From the NCBI GenBank assembly GCA_948527295.1, contig CAOSWK010000001.1, positions 295,170-359,169 on the forward strand: a stretch of DNA of 64,000 bases, read 5' to 3'. This DNA comes from an uncultured Eubacteriales bacterium. Its GTDB lineage: Bacteria; Bacillota; Clostridia; Oscillospirales; Acutalibacteraceae. The notes beneath the pieces were generated by a model that saw only the letters and a program-made list of their open reading frames with translations, searched no databases and was not told where the DNA came from. Shown here one piece after another: positions 23,064 through 30,603 of this stretch. Each line of letters starts with the position of its first letter. Position 1 is the first letter of the stretch. The translations under genes and the position numbers were made by a program.

Positions 23064-23312
23064 ATGAAAAGTAAAGAAGAATTTAGAGAAAGATTTAAAA
23101 ACGGAGAATTTAAAGAGGAGTTTAAAAATCTAACTTCGGCAGAAGAGGTTGCTAAGTTTGCACAAGACTTAGGTTACGATGTGACGGTGGAGGATATCTC
23201 ATCAGAAGAACTAGATGAAGACACACTAGCTATGGTAGCAGGAGGAGGGAAAAAAAAGACTACGACAAACTATCATATAACAGGGAATAATAATAATACC
23301 TTATGGTTTTAA
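23064..23312 (+). CDS. Double-glycine (Nif11-like) precursor peptide 12 (GNN family)
   Basis: 82 residues: leader with TSAEEVAKFAQDLGYDVTVED and an acidic LDEDTLAMVAGG box (Gly60-Gly61, then a third Gly). The 21-residue core is Lys/Thr-rich, followed by NYHITGNNNNT and a final LWF. No Cys. The ATG was selected behind TTTGGAGG. The Y-x-I-x-GNN motif recurs in peptide 14. Confidence 0.8.
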   Translation: MKSKEEFRERFKNGEFKEEFKNLTSAEEVAKFAQDLGYDVTVEDISSEELDEDTLAMVAGGGKKKTTTNYHITGNNNNTLWF

Positions 23313-23337
23313 AAAGGAGAGAAGGGGGATTTAAAAG

Positions 23338-23667
23338 GTGAAAGATAATATAATTGATTTCAAAGAAAGGTTGGAAGAAGACGAGTCTTTTAGGGAGAAA
23401 ATCGCAGGGGCTTCGAACTTGGATGAAGTTGTAGACATAGCCAAAGAATGTGGCTGCGAAATAGAATTAGATGAAATATTAGAGGATGTAGAACTCAGCG
23501 ACGAACTCTTAGAAGCGGCAGCCGGTGGCGGAGACAACACCTACACGCATAGACTAATAGGGGATTATAATGTTGTGCTTACAGCTGATAACAAAGAAGA
23601 CGCCTCAAAAATCGCTCAAATAATGAAAGAGTTTCTGAACGGCAAAGGGATATATGGAAAAGGATAA
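23338..23667 (+). CDS. Double-glycine (Nif11-like) precursor peptide 13
   Basis: 109 residues from a GTG start 8 bases after GGGGGA. The leader ends ELSDELLEAAAGGG; the helical middle ASNLDEVVDIAKECG is Nif11-like. The core of about 45 residues begins DNTYTHRLIGDYNVVLTADN and ends with a helix (IAQIMKEFLNGKG). No Cys in the core. The next start codon lies 20 bases downstream of the stop. Confidence 0.78.
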   Translation: MKDNIIDFKERLEEDESFREKIAGASNLDEVVDIAKECGCEIELDEILEDVELSDELLEAAAGGGDNTYTHRLIGDYNVVLTADNKEDASKIAQIMKEFLNGKGIYGKG

Positions 23668-23686
23668 AAAACTGGGAGTGAAATTT

Positions 23687-23893
23687 ATGAAAAAAAATAA
23701 GAAGACTAAAGAAGATCGAGCCTTAAAAGAGGAAAGTTTAGATGAAATCGCTGGAGGCGACAAGATAATACGTAATATAGAAAATAATGGGAATTACAAT
23801 ATAATAGGAAATAACGCGAACTATCAACAGATGATAGACTTTATTAACAAGCTCGATAGCTCTGGGAAGCTAGACTATTTAAAGAGGAAATAA
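23687..23893 (+). CDS. Short-leader double-glycine peptide 14 (GNN family)
   Basis: 68 residues. The 24-residue leader is Lys-rich and ends LKEESLDEIAGG. The 44-residue core contains NYNIIGNNANYQQ and a basic end (LDYLKRK). No Cys. The ATG with GGGAGTG upstream is preferred; an in-frame ATG 33 bases earlier overlaps peptide 13. NGNYNIIGNN parallels NYHITGNN of peptide 12 and YIAGNN of peptide 15. Confidence 0.75.
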   Translation: MKKNKKTKEDRALKEESLDEIAGGDKIIRNIENNGNYNIIGNNANYQQMIDFINKLDSSGKLDYLKRK

Positions 23894-23907
23894 GAAGGTG
23901 AACAGCA

Positions 23908-24789
23908 GTGGAAAAGCTAGAAAATTACAAAGCCGAGCTAAAGAAGTTGGGCGCGGATGACGCAACCTGCGAAGAAGTTTTGGCATATTGTGAAAATAAA
24001 TTCAACGTAAAGGACTACACACCAGGCGAAATAGAAGATGAACCATTTGTGGCCACTTGGAGGAACATAATATCCGAGATACACGATGGCAACATAAACG
24101 AAGTCATAAATGAGAGGATTCCACACGGCGCGGAAGAAGTAAAACTGAGGTCGCCACGGAGCGTGAGCATGGAGATATACAACTCGATTGCGGGAAATAT
24201 TCCGGTGATTTACGCCAAAGACGAAGAGGACTTTTACGAGATAGTGAAAAAGCTAATATACAAAGGCATGCCGGCACCGAACATAGAGAAGACGGGGGCC
24301 AGCTTTGCGTATGGCAAGAATAACAAGTTCATAATCCTCTCCAACAAGCCATATAGCAATATTCCGGCAGAAAAGTTAGGTTTAGAAGAGGCGCAGTGGC
24401 GGGAATATTCGGTGATAATAAGAAGAGAACACGAGTGCACACATTATTTTACTAAAAGGTTTTTGGGCTCCTCGCAGAACAACCTGCACGACGAGCTAAT
24501 CGCAGATTTTACGGGAATAATGTGCGCAGTAGGGGAGTTCAAAGCCAAGTGGTTCCTAGCCGGCATGGGGATAGACATGTACCCAGAGAAGCAAGAGATC
24601 GGCCGATTCCCAGTGTATACCTCAAAATTATCGGACAAAGCCGCAGAAATCATGAAAAAAGTGATAATAAAAGTGGCAAACAATGTAGAAAAATGGTCGA
24701 AGCAGGAGTCGGTAAAAAAAATGACGAGAAACGAAAGAGTGCTGTTCCTGTGCTCAAATTCGCTCCTGGACTTATATAATCTCTATTAA
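23908..24789 (+). CDS. HExxH metallopeptidase-like protein of the export island
   Basis: A 293-residue soluble protein with no signal peptide or membrane helix. It has HECTH at residues 175-179, followed by HDELIAD at 194-200; an HExxH zinc site with a downstream Glu/Asp ligand segment is a gluzincin-like arrangement. The N-terminal 130 residues are mixed helix/strand with no motif I recognise. GTG start behind AGAAGGTGA. It starts 14 bases after precursor 14, so it is the last gene of the operon. Possible roles are trimming of precursors or cores, degradation of unexported peptide (self-protection), or a non-catalytic zinc fold. It is the only enzyme-like gene of the island besides the exporter peptidase. 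Confidence 0.65.
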   Translation: MEKLENYKAELKKLGADDATCEEVLAYCENKFNVKDYTPGEIEDEPFVATWRNIISEIHDGNINEVINERIPHGAEEVKLRSPRSVSMEIYNSIAGNIPVIYAKDEEDFYEIVKKLIYKGMPAPNIEKTGASFAYGKNNKFIILSNKPYSNIPAEKLGLEEAQWREYSVIIRREHECTHYFTKRFLGSSQNNLHDELIADFTGIMCAVGEFKAKWFLAGMGIDMYPEKQEIGRFPVYTSKLSDKAAEIMKKVIIKVANNVEKWSKQESVKKMTRNERVLFLCSNSLLDLYNLY

Positions 24790-24879
24790 TGGCGGGTTTA
24801 AAGGCCTAAAATCCGTTTAAAATAAAGCTAGCTTAATTAAAAATTTTAATAAGTGAAATTTTTAATATTTACACATTTA

Positions 24880-24908
24880 TTTAATGAAAATTTGTGGCAT
24901 AATATAAT
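24880..24908 (+). promoter_or_regulatory. Promoter of precursor peptide 15
   Basis: TTTAAT, 17 bases, TATAAT; an overlapping CATAAT preceded by TGTGG gives an alternative extended -10. The weak -35 makes the exact choice uncertain, but the position upstream of a gene separated from the operon by 163 bases supports it. Confidence 0.45.
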
Positions 24909-24952
24909 ATATCAAACGACAAATTTGTTTTAAGAAAAGGAGAAGTATTTTT

Positions 24953-25210
24953 ATGAGTAAGGAGAAAAAGGCAAGAGCTCTTAACGAAAAAGAAACAAAA
25001 AATGTATCAGGTGGATATATAGCTGGCAACAATAAAGGTTATGCAGTTTATGACGATGTTACTAAGGAATTAGTGGTTGATGGAGTAACTTATCGGCAGG
25101 CTGAAAAGCTTAATAACCTATATAATCACCAAGACCAAGTTGAAGCTAATGCAGCAAAATACGATGGAAAGCATCAACCTTGGCAATTTTGGCACTATAA
25201 TAAGAAATAA
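24953..25210 (+). CDS. Short-leader double-glycine peptide 15 (GNN family)
   Basis: 85 residues: a 21-residue leader ending LNEKETKNVSGG, close to class II bacteriocin leaders, and the longest core of the set (64 residues). The core starts YIAGNNKGYAVYDD, is polar and helical in the middle, and ends with an aromatic basic segment (QPWQFWHYNKK). No Cys. It is set apart from the operon by 163 bases, with its own likely promoter and terminator, so it may be made under different conditions. Confidence 0.75.
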   Translation: MSKEKKARALNEKETKNVSGGYIAGNNKGYAVYDDVTKELVVDGVTYRQAEKLNNLYNHQDQVEANAAKYDGKHQPWQFWHYNKK

Positions 25211-25299
25211 GTTTAGGGTAATCTTATACATTGTTTTGCTGTATTTTTGCAATTATGCGGTATTAGAGTTAAAAATTAAATTTAGTATTTAGCTTAAAA

Positions 25300-25341
25300 T
25301 TAGTGATGACGCCGATTATATGGGTTATCGCTAATTTTTTT
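25300..25341 (+). terminator. Terminator at the end of the export island
   Basis: TTAGTGATGAC and GTTATCGCTAA pair over 11 bases (two G-T pairs) and are followed by TTTTTTT. It abuts the end of convergent aroK and may serve both directions weakly. Confidence 0.8.
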
Positions 25342-25342
25342 G

Positions 25343-25876
25343 TTAAGTTTTGCTCTTTGCAACCTCAAAAATTTCGTCACAAATAGCGGAAACACTCTTA
25401 TTGGCGCCGATTATAAAGTCTGCAGCTTGCAGATATTTTTCTTTTCGCGAAAAAAACAGTTCATAAATAGAATTTTTGCCAGTGACCAAAGGCCTTGCGG
25501 CGGAATTATTTGTGCCTAGACGAGCAATTATCGCGTCTATTGGAGCGTCCAGAAAAAAGATTTTTCCTCTTTTTTTAAAGTTAACGATGTTTTCAACGCT
25601 CAAGATGGCACCACCGCCGGGGGAAATTATAACCGGAGCTTGCGCAGTTGCCTTTTTGATGCAGCTTTTCTCGAGCGCCCTAAAGTGTGCCTCGCCGTAA
25701 GTCGCAAATATCTGACTAACGCTAACGCCAACCGAATTCTCAATGCAGCTGTCGATATCAATGAGCCGAAGCCCCGTCTGCAAGGCAAGCTGCCGGCCGA
25801 CGGTAGTTTTGCCACAGCCCATAAAGCCGCACAGGACTATATTAAAATGAAAATTTGCGTTTTTTTTCGTATCCAT
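25343..25876 (-). CDS. aroK: Shikimate kinase
   Basis: Phosphorylates shikimate in aromatic amino acid synthesis. About 177 residues with P-loop GFMGCGKTTVG, DIDSCIE (Mg/shikimate), FRALE, SPGGGA and the lid arginine in ARPLV. The ATG overlaps nothing but lies 14 bases from GAGG. A TTG nine bases upstream, overlapping the aroE stop, has better spacing and is a real alternative. Second gene of an aroE-aroK pair. Confidence 0.93.
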   Translation of the reverse strand: MDTKKNANFHFNIVLCGFMGCGKTTVGRQLALQTGLRLIDIDSCIENSVGVSVSQIFATYGEAHFRALEKSCIKKATAQAPVIISPGGGAILSVENIVNFKKRGKIFFLDAPIDAIIARLGTNNSAARPLVTGKNSIYELFFSRKEKYLQAADFIIGANKSVSAICDEIFEVAKSKT

Positions 25877-25881
25877 AAAAT

Positions 25882-26718
25882 TCAACCAAACCTCTTCAAA
25901 AATTCGCCAGAATCCGCAATCAGCTGGGAAATATCGCCGTCAGAAAAGTCAACGTCGTTCCAGATTTTGTGAGCAAAAACGGCCTGAAAAATCAGCATAG
26001 ACAAGCCCGAAACAGCCGGAAAACCGTTACTTTTGGCCTTTTTAATCAGCAAAGTCTCGTGAGGATTATAAACGGCGTCAAAAACGGCGCGGCAGCGCGC
26101 CAGAGCTGCGTCCGCAATGGGAGATTCATCGACATAGGGGAACATCCCAACCGGTGTCGCATTTATCAAGATATCAGTATTCTCGGGCAATTCATCGATA
26201 AGAGTAACCGCCACCGAGCTGCCAGTAATGCGCTCAACCTCGTTGGCAAGGGCTTTAGCACGGTCAAGACTCTGCGCACGCACGGCCAAAGTCACATTGC
26301 AACCGCTAAAAACGGCCTCAAAGCAAAAAATCCGCGCGACTCCGCCACAGCCCAAAATAGTAACATCGCCGGCAAGAGGCAGATTCTCAAATCTCAGGGC
26401 CTGCAAAAAGCCGGGGGCATCGGTGTTGTAGCCAAAAGAAGCGCCACCACTGTTCTTGACGGTATTTATGCACGAATAAATCTTGGTCTGGCCGCAAAGT
26501 TGGCCAACAAACGGGATAATCGCCTGCTTATAGGGAATCGTTATATTGTAGCCGTTTAGCTTGCTCAGAGTTGGGATAACGCTCAAAAAATCGGGCTTGC
26601 AAACGTCTAAAAGCACGTACTCGGCCGAAATTTTAGCGATCTCAAACAGTCGGCGATGAATAAAAGGCGAAATAGAGTGCGAAATAGGGTGCCCCAAAAG
26701 GGCAAAATGCTGATTCAT
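25882..26718 (-). CDS. aroE: Shikimate 5-dehydrogenase
   Basis: NADPH-dependent reduction of dehydroshikimate to shikimate. The 278-residue protein opens FALLGHPISHSISPFIH (substrate loop), has NITIPYKQ with the catalytic Lys, INTVKN, YNTDAPGF, the Rossmann loop LGCGGVARI and INATPVGM. ATG behind GAGG was chosen; the 24-base upstream extension has no family match. Directly followed by aroK. Confidence 0.94.
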   Translation of the reverse strand: MNQHFALLGHPISHSISPFIHRRLFEIAKISAEYVLLDVCKPDFLSVIPTLSKLNGYNITIPYKQAIIPFVGQLCGQTKIYSCINTVKNSGGASFGYNTDAPGFLQALRFENLPLAGDVTILGCGGVARIFCFEAVFSGCNVTLAVRAQSLDRAKALANEVERITGSSVAVTLIDELPENTDILINATPVGMFPYVDESPIADAALARCRAVFDAVYNPHETLLIKKAKSNGFPAVSGLSMLIFQAVFAHKIWNDVDFSDGDISQLIADSGEFLKRFG

Positions 26719-26770
26719 ACTAAGTTTACCTCGATGTACCAAAAAATTCTTATAAATTTTAGTTTAATTA

Positions 26771-26799
26771 TTGACAAACCAAATAATTCCGAATACCAT
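26771..26799 (+). promoter_or_regulatory. Promoter with overlapping dyad upstream of acpP
   Basis: TTGACA, 17 bases, TACCAT. The weak -10 is covered by TACCA-T-TGGTA (26794-26804), which overlaps a second dyad CCATT-GGT-AATGG (26796-26808). This looks like an operator for a fatty-acid-synthesis regulator, but it does not match the FapR site I know. Confidence 0.45.
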
Positions 26800-26870
26800 T
26801 GGTAATGGGGGCGCGCGGACATTCAAAAATGTTATTTTAGAGGATATCGCATAAAAAATATTTTGTCAAT

Positions 26871-26907
26871 CAGCCCCTGGAGATTAATGGCAAATCCAAG
26901 GGGCAAA
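26871..26907 (+). promoter_or_regulatory. Leader hairpin before acpP
   Basis: GCCCCT and AGGGGC arms with further partial pairing (GGA / TCC) form a stable hairpin about 45 bases before the acpP start. No T tract follows. Role unknown; it could protect or control the acpP message. Confidence 0.35.
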
Positions 26908-26953
26908 ACATAAATTATTATGATTCTAAAAAATTTAACGAGGAGAAATGGTC

Positions 26954-27184
26954 ATGGTTTTGGAGAAAGTAAAAAAAATTTTGAGCGAGCAGTTTTCGGT
27001 GGACGAAGATAGCATAACGCTTAACACGAACATCGCCGAGGATTTGGGCGCGGACTCTTTGGACGTGGTGGACATTTTGATGTCGATAGAAGATGAGTTC
27101 GAAATCGAAGTCCCCGACGAAGAAATAGAGAACATAAGAACCGTGGGCGAACTGGTAAATTATATAAAGGCGAACAAACAATAG
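26954..27184 (+). CDS. acpP: Acyl carrier protein
   Basis: Small acidic carrier of fatty acyl intermediates. 76 residues with the phosphopantetheine site GADSLDVVD (Ser35) and the usual four-helix pattern. The second ATG, 9 bases after GAGGAG, was chosen; the first ATG two codons upstream is too close to the ribosome site. It stands alone here, not in a fab cluster, behind a promoter with a dyad. Confidence 0.95.
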   Translation: MVLEKVKKILSEQFSVDEDSITLNTNIAEDLGADSLDVVDILMSIEDEFEIEVPDEEIENIRTVGELVNYIKANKQ

Positions 27185-27239
27185 GTAGTTGAGCCATAGG
27201 GATTAACTTTAAAATTGTAAAATCGCAAAACAGGCAAAG

Positions 27240-27272
27240 GGCTAGCATTTTAGGTGCTGGCCTTATTTTTTT
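27240..27272 (+). terminator. acpP terminator
   Basis: GGCTAGCA and TGCTGGCC arms (one G-T pair), 7-base loop, followed by TTATTTTTTT. Confidence 0.85.
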
Positions 27273-27355
27273 ATTTCTAAAATCGCAATAAAAATTGGTT
27301 TGGAGTTCTAAACGGGGGGCGTTGTCCATATTATAAAAGCAAGGAGGACAAAGCC

Positions 27356-28345
27356 ATGGATGAGAAATATAATCAAGCGATAAAGGCGCTGAGCGGCAGC
27401 TTGTACATGATTTTGAAAGAGGTACCGGAAGAGATTCAAAAAAACGTGAGGGAAATCTGCATAAGAACGGAAAAGCCAGTGATTTTTATGTGCACCAACG
27501 ACTACTTATTTTTGCGAAAAGACGGCAAACTAACGCGAAATTTGAATTTGCCGTTAAAAATAGCGTCGCAAAGGGAGCTAGAAGAGAGCCTAAAGACGAT
27601 GTGCAAGGATTCGGTTTATAGCTACACAAACGAGATAAAGAACGGCTTTTTGACGCTAAAAGGTGGACATAGAGTGGGGCTGTGCGGCACGGCGGTAATG
27701 GAGGACGAGAAGATCGTGAATGTGCGGGATATCTCGACCCTGAGTGTGAGAATCGCGCGGCAAATGAGGAATTCTGCAGACGAGCTGTTGTCGAGCATAA
27801 ACAATAAATTTAACGGGATAATCCTAGCGGGCATCCCGGCGAGCGGCAAAACGACCATCCTAAGAGAGCTTGCAAGAAAACTTTCGCTGCTGGGAGAAAA
27901 AGTCAGCGTAATAGACGAGCGCAACGAGTTTTCGGGCACATATGCGGGCCTTGCGCAAAACGACCTGGGGTTCTGCGACATTTTAAATGGCTACCCCAAG
28001 GCCGAAGGCCTAACGCAAGCCATCCGGACGCTCTCGCCGAATGTTATAGTCTGCGACGAAATAGGCACAGAGAGGGACATCCAGGCAATAAGACAAGCTG
28101 TGCACGCCGGAGTTAAGCTGATAGTCAGTATGCACGCGGGCAGCATCGATGATTTTTCTAGGAGAAAGCACTGCATGGACATCCTGAATACCGAAGCGTT
28201 CGATGTTCTGGCCATGATGTGGGGCCGAACCAAGCCTGGAGTCATATCGCAGATATACAAAGTGGGTGCAAACGTTGATAAAACTGATAGGTTCGCTCTT
28301 GTTAATAGCGTCGTCAACAGCGCTGGGGTATGCGACATCGCGTAA
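27356..28345 (+). CDS. spoIIIAA: Stage III sporulation protein AA
   Basis: Mother-cell ATPase related to type II secretion motors, needed for the channel between mother cell and forespore. 329 residues with Walker A AGIPASGKTTILREL near 160, VIDERNE, and VIVCDEIGTERD as Walker B, with MHAG near the end. It heads the complete eight-gene spoIIIA operon and overlaps spoIIIAB by 80 bases. Ribosome site AAGGAGG. The upstream CATATTAT near 27343 is a loose match to a sigma-E -10 box, the expected regulator, but I could not place a -35. Confidence 0.93.
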   Translation: MDEKYNQAIKALSGSLYMILKEVPEEIQKNVREICIRTEKPVIFMCTNDYLFLRKDGKLTRNLNLPLKIASQRELEESLKTMCKDSVYSYTNEIKNGFLTLKGGHRVGLCGTAVMEDEKIVNVRDISTLSVRIARQMRNSADELLSSINNKFNGIILAGIPASGKTTILRELARKLSLLGEKVSVIDERNEFSGTYAGLAQNDLGFCDILNGYPKAEGLTQAIRTLSPNVIVCDEIGTERDIQAIRQAVHAGVKLIVSMHAGSIDDFSRRKHCMDILNTEAFDVLAMMWGRTKPGVISQIYKVGANVDKTDRFALVNSVVNSAGVCDIA

Positions 28346-28784
28346 ACTCGGCTTGCGAGTAAGATTTTTGCAGCAGTACCTGCAGTTTGTAAGCTACATA
28401 AGCACAGAAATCCGCTATACGCAGCGGGTTTTGAGCGAAATCATAAATAGTTATAGCGACACGAAGGGCGAGATTTCGGGATTTTTGATCCAGGTGAAGG
28501 AAAATTTAAAGTCAGAAGAGGGTTTTGTAAAGGCGTGGCAAGACGCGGCAGAGAGCTCGGCAAACGCCTATGGATTGCGAAAACCAGAAAAAGAGTTGAT
28601 AAGCAAATTTGGCAAAGAGCTTGGTACTACGGACGTCAGAGGACAAATCTCGCTGTGTGAACTGAACCAAAAGCTCATTGGAGCGGCGCTAGAAGTTGCA
28701 AAAGAGGAGAAAGAAAAAAAGAGCAAACTCTATTTAATGCTGGGTGTATCGGCAGGGATAAGCATCGCGATAATTCTATTATAG
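28266..28784 (+). CDS. spoIIIAB: Stage III sporulation protein AB
   Basis: Membrane protein of the SpoIIIA-SpoIIQ channel, similar to GspF-type proteins. 172 residues: N-terminal helix LIGSLLLIASSTALGYATS, a soluble helical part with QYLQFVSYISTEIRY, and a C-terminal anchor YLMLGVSAGISIAIILL. GTG start inside spoIIIAA in another frame gives an 80-base overlap; a TTG nine bases later is an alternative. Confidence 0.9.
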   Translation: MQTLIKLIGSLLLIASSTALGYATSRKLGLRVRFLQQYLQFVSYISTEIRYTQRVLSEIINSYSDTKGEISGFLIQVKENLKSEEGFVKAWQDAAESSANAYGLRKPEKELISKFGKELGTTDVRGQISLCELNQKLIGAALEVAKEEKEKKSKLYLMLGVSAGISIAIILL

Positions 28785-28847
28785 AAAATAACAGTACAAA
28801 AACACCGGCAAAACCACAAAGTTAGAAGCGGAGGAAGCGCAAAAGCA

Positions 28848-29045
28848 ATGATGGACATAGATTTAATCTTCAAAATAGCGGCAATAGGGATAATCGTGGC
28901 GGTGCTCAACCAAGTGCTGATCAGGTCGGGCAGAGAAGAACAAGCCATGATGACGACTCTAGCGGGGCTCATAGTGGTTCTGATGATGGTGGTAAAAGAA
29001 ATAGACGTGCTTTTTCGCACAATAAAGTCGATTTTTGGGCTGTAG
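28848..29045 (+). CDS. spoIIIAC: Stage III sporulation protein AC
   Basis: 65-residue membrane protein with two helices (FKIAAIGIIVAVLNQVLI and LAGLIVVLMMVVKEI), the full size of SpoIIIAC. Ribosome site GGAGGAAG. Lies between spoIIIAB and spoIIIAD; component of the mother cell-forespore channel. Confidence 0.93.
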   Translation: MMDIDLIFKIAAIGIIVAVLNQVLIRSGREEQAMMTTLAGLIVVLMMVVKEIDVLFRTIKSIFGL

Positions 29046-29048
29046 CCA

Positions 29049-29438
29049 ATGAACATAGCAGGCCTAATCGCGATATCGCTGATAGCCACGGCCATATCGG
29101 TGATGATAAAAAAATACAACCCGGAGTACTCCATCTTCGTGAGCGTAATGGCGGGCGTCTTCGTACTGTGCACGATTTTATCGGAGCTCACGCCGTCGAT
29201 CCAGAAGATAAACGAGCTGATATCGACTAGCGGAATTTCTAGCGATAACGCCAAAATCCTCTTCAAGACGCTTGGCATATGCTTTTTGGCGCAGTTCGCA
29301 GCGGACTCTTGCAACGACGCCGGCGAAACGGCCCTAGCCTCAAAAATAGAGCTGGCGAGCAAAGTGCTGATAATCGGCATGACGCTGCCGTTGTTTGAGC
29401 AAGTCATAAAAATCGTAACGAGTCTTTTGGGTGGTTAA
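29049..29438 (+). CDS. spoIIIAD: Stage III sporulation protein AD
   Basis: 129-residue membrane protein with four hydrophobic segments, including IAGLIAISLIATAISVMIKK at the N-terminus and LKTLGICFLAQFAADSCND, which is typical of SpoIIIAD. Starts 3 bases after spoIIIAC stops; structural part of the SpoIIIA channel. Confidence 0.92.
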   Translation: MNIAGLIAISLIATAISVMIKKYNPEYSIFVSVMAGVFVLCTILSELTPSIQKINELISTSGISSDNAKILFKTLGICFLAQFAADSCNDAGETALASKIELASKVLIIGMTLPLFEQVIKIVTSLLGG

Positions 29439-29439
29439 A

Positions 29440-30603
29440 GTGAACGGAAAGAAGATATTTTGGGGATTTATGCTGTTTTTGAGCGTGCTAGAGGGCATTC
29501 CAGCGGCAGCAGAGGCGGAGAATGCAGATGGCGCCTACAACCAAGAGGTCTACAAGGAGCAGTACGATAATAGCGGAGCGGAAAGACTGTTTGAAGAGCT
29601 GCCCGGGGAGACCAAGAAATCGCTCGAGGGAATGGGTGTAAACGGAGCGGATTTTAACAAAATCATAGATATAAAGCCAGAAGCGGTGCTAGAGAACATT
29701 TTAGCAACAGCCAAAAAGAGCCTCCCGGCGCCGCTGAGGGCAATCAGCATGATCTTGGCGATAACGCTTTTGAACGCGATTTTAACCGCACTCAAAATTT
29801 CCATAGGAGAAAAATCGCTGGCCGCAACACTGGGCGTCGTGAGCACCCTATGCGTCTGCATGATAATAGTGACGCCAATCGTGGGATTCATTGGACGAGT
29901 TGCCGCAATAATAAAGGGCGGAGCGGGATTCCTATTTTGCTACATACCGATAATGGTGGGAGTTATGGTGGCCTCGGGGCAAGCGATCTCATCGGTCGCG
30001 TTCAGCTCTTTGATGGTGACCCTGGGCGACGTCATCACGCAGCTCTCAGCCAACTTTTTAGTCCCGCTGCTGAACATGTTTTTAACCGTCAGCGTAGTTT
30101 GCGCCATTTCGCTAAGATTCAACTTTTCTGGGCTGTGCGGACTGTTTTCGAAGGTCACAAAATGGGTGCTGGGCTTTACCATGACGATATTCTCGGGCAT
30201 CTTAACGACAAAAAGTATAATAGGGGCCGCGGCAGACAGCGTAAACAGCAAAACCATGAAGTTTGTGCTGAGCAGCTTTGTCCCGATAGTCGGCAGCGCG
30301 CTGGGTGACGCATTTTTAACAGTGCAGGGCTGCGTCAAAATTTTAAAATCAGGAATCGGAGCGTTTTTCATCATAGCGGTGGGATTCATCTTTTTGCCGG
30401 CGGTCGTAGAGTGTATTGCGTGGTCGTTTGCGATTAACATCTGCGCCGTGGCGGGAGATATCTTTGAGCTGCCAAACGTCTCAACGCTTTTAAAGAACAT
30501 CGGCAAAGTCGTGAGTACGCTAATGGCAGTGGTATTGTGTATCATGACGATTTTGATAATCTCGACAGTGCTGGTTTTGAGCATAGGTGGTGGTGGCAGT
30601 TGA
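29440..30603 (+). CDS. spoIIIAE: Stage III sporulation protein AE
   Basis: Polytopic membrane protein of about 387 residues with an N-terminal signal-like segment, an acidic hydrophilic region and seven or more hydrophobic segments. GTTKSIIGAAADSVNSKTMKF-type stretches (here LTTKSIIGAAADS) and SFVPIVGSALGDAF are SpoIIIAE hallmarks. GTG start chosen 6 bases after GGGTGG; a GTG three codons earlier overlaps spoIIIAD. It may form a channel core of the feeding-tube apparatus. Confidence 0.92.
   Translation: MNGKKIFWGFMLFLSVLEGIPAAAEAENADGAYNQEVYKEQYDNSGAERLFEELPGETKKSLEGMGVNGADFNKIIDIKPEAVLENILATAKKSLPAPLRAISMILAITLLNAILTALKISIGEKSLAATLGVVSTLCVCMIIVTPIVGFIGRVAAIIKGGAGFLFCYIPIMVGVMVASGQAISSVAFSSLMVTLGDVITQLSANFLVPLLNMFLTVSVVCAISLRFNFSGLCGLFSKVTKWVLGFTMTIFSGILTTKSIIGAAADSVNSKTMKFVLSSFVPIVGSALGDAFLTVQGCVKILKSGIGAFFIIAVGFIFLPAVVECIAWSFAINICAVAGDIFELPNVSTLLKNIGKVVSTLMAVVLCIMTILIISTVLVLSIGGGGS

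Noticed and set aside
19291..25210. Lanthipeptide or other thioether-bridged precursors
   Set aside because: Almost all cores lack Cys, none has more than one, and no lanthionine synthetase is in the window.
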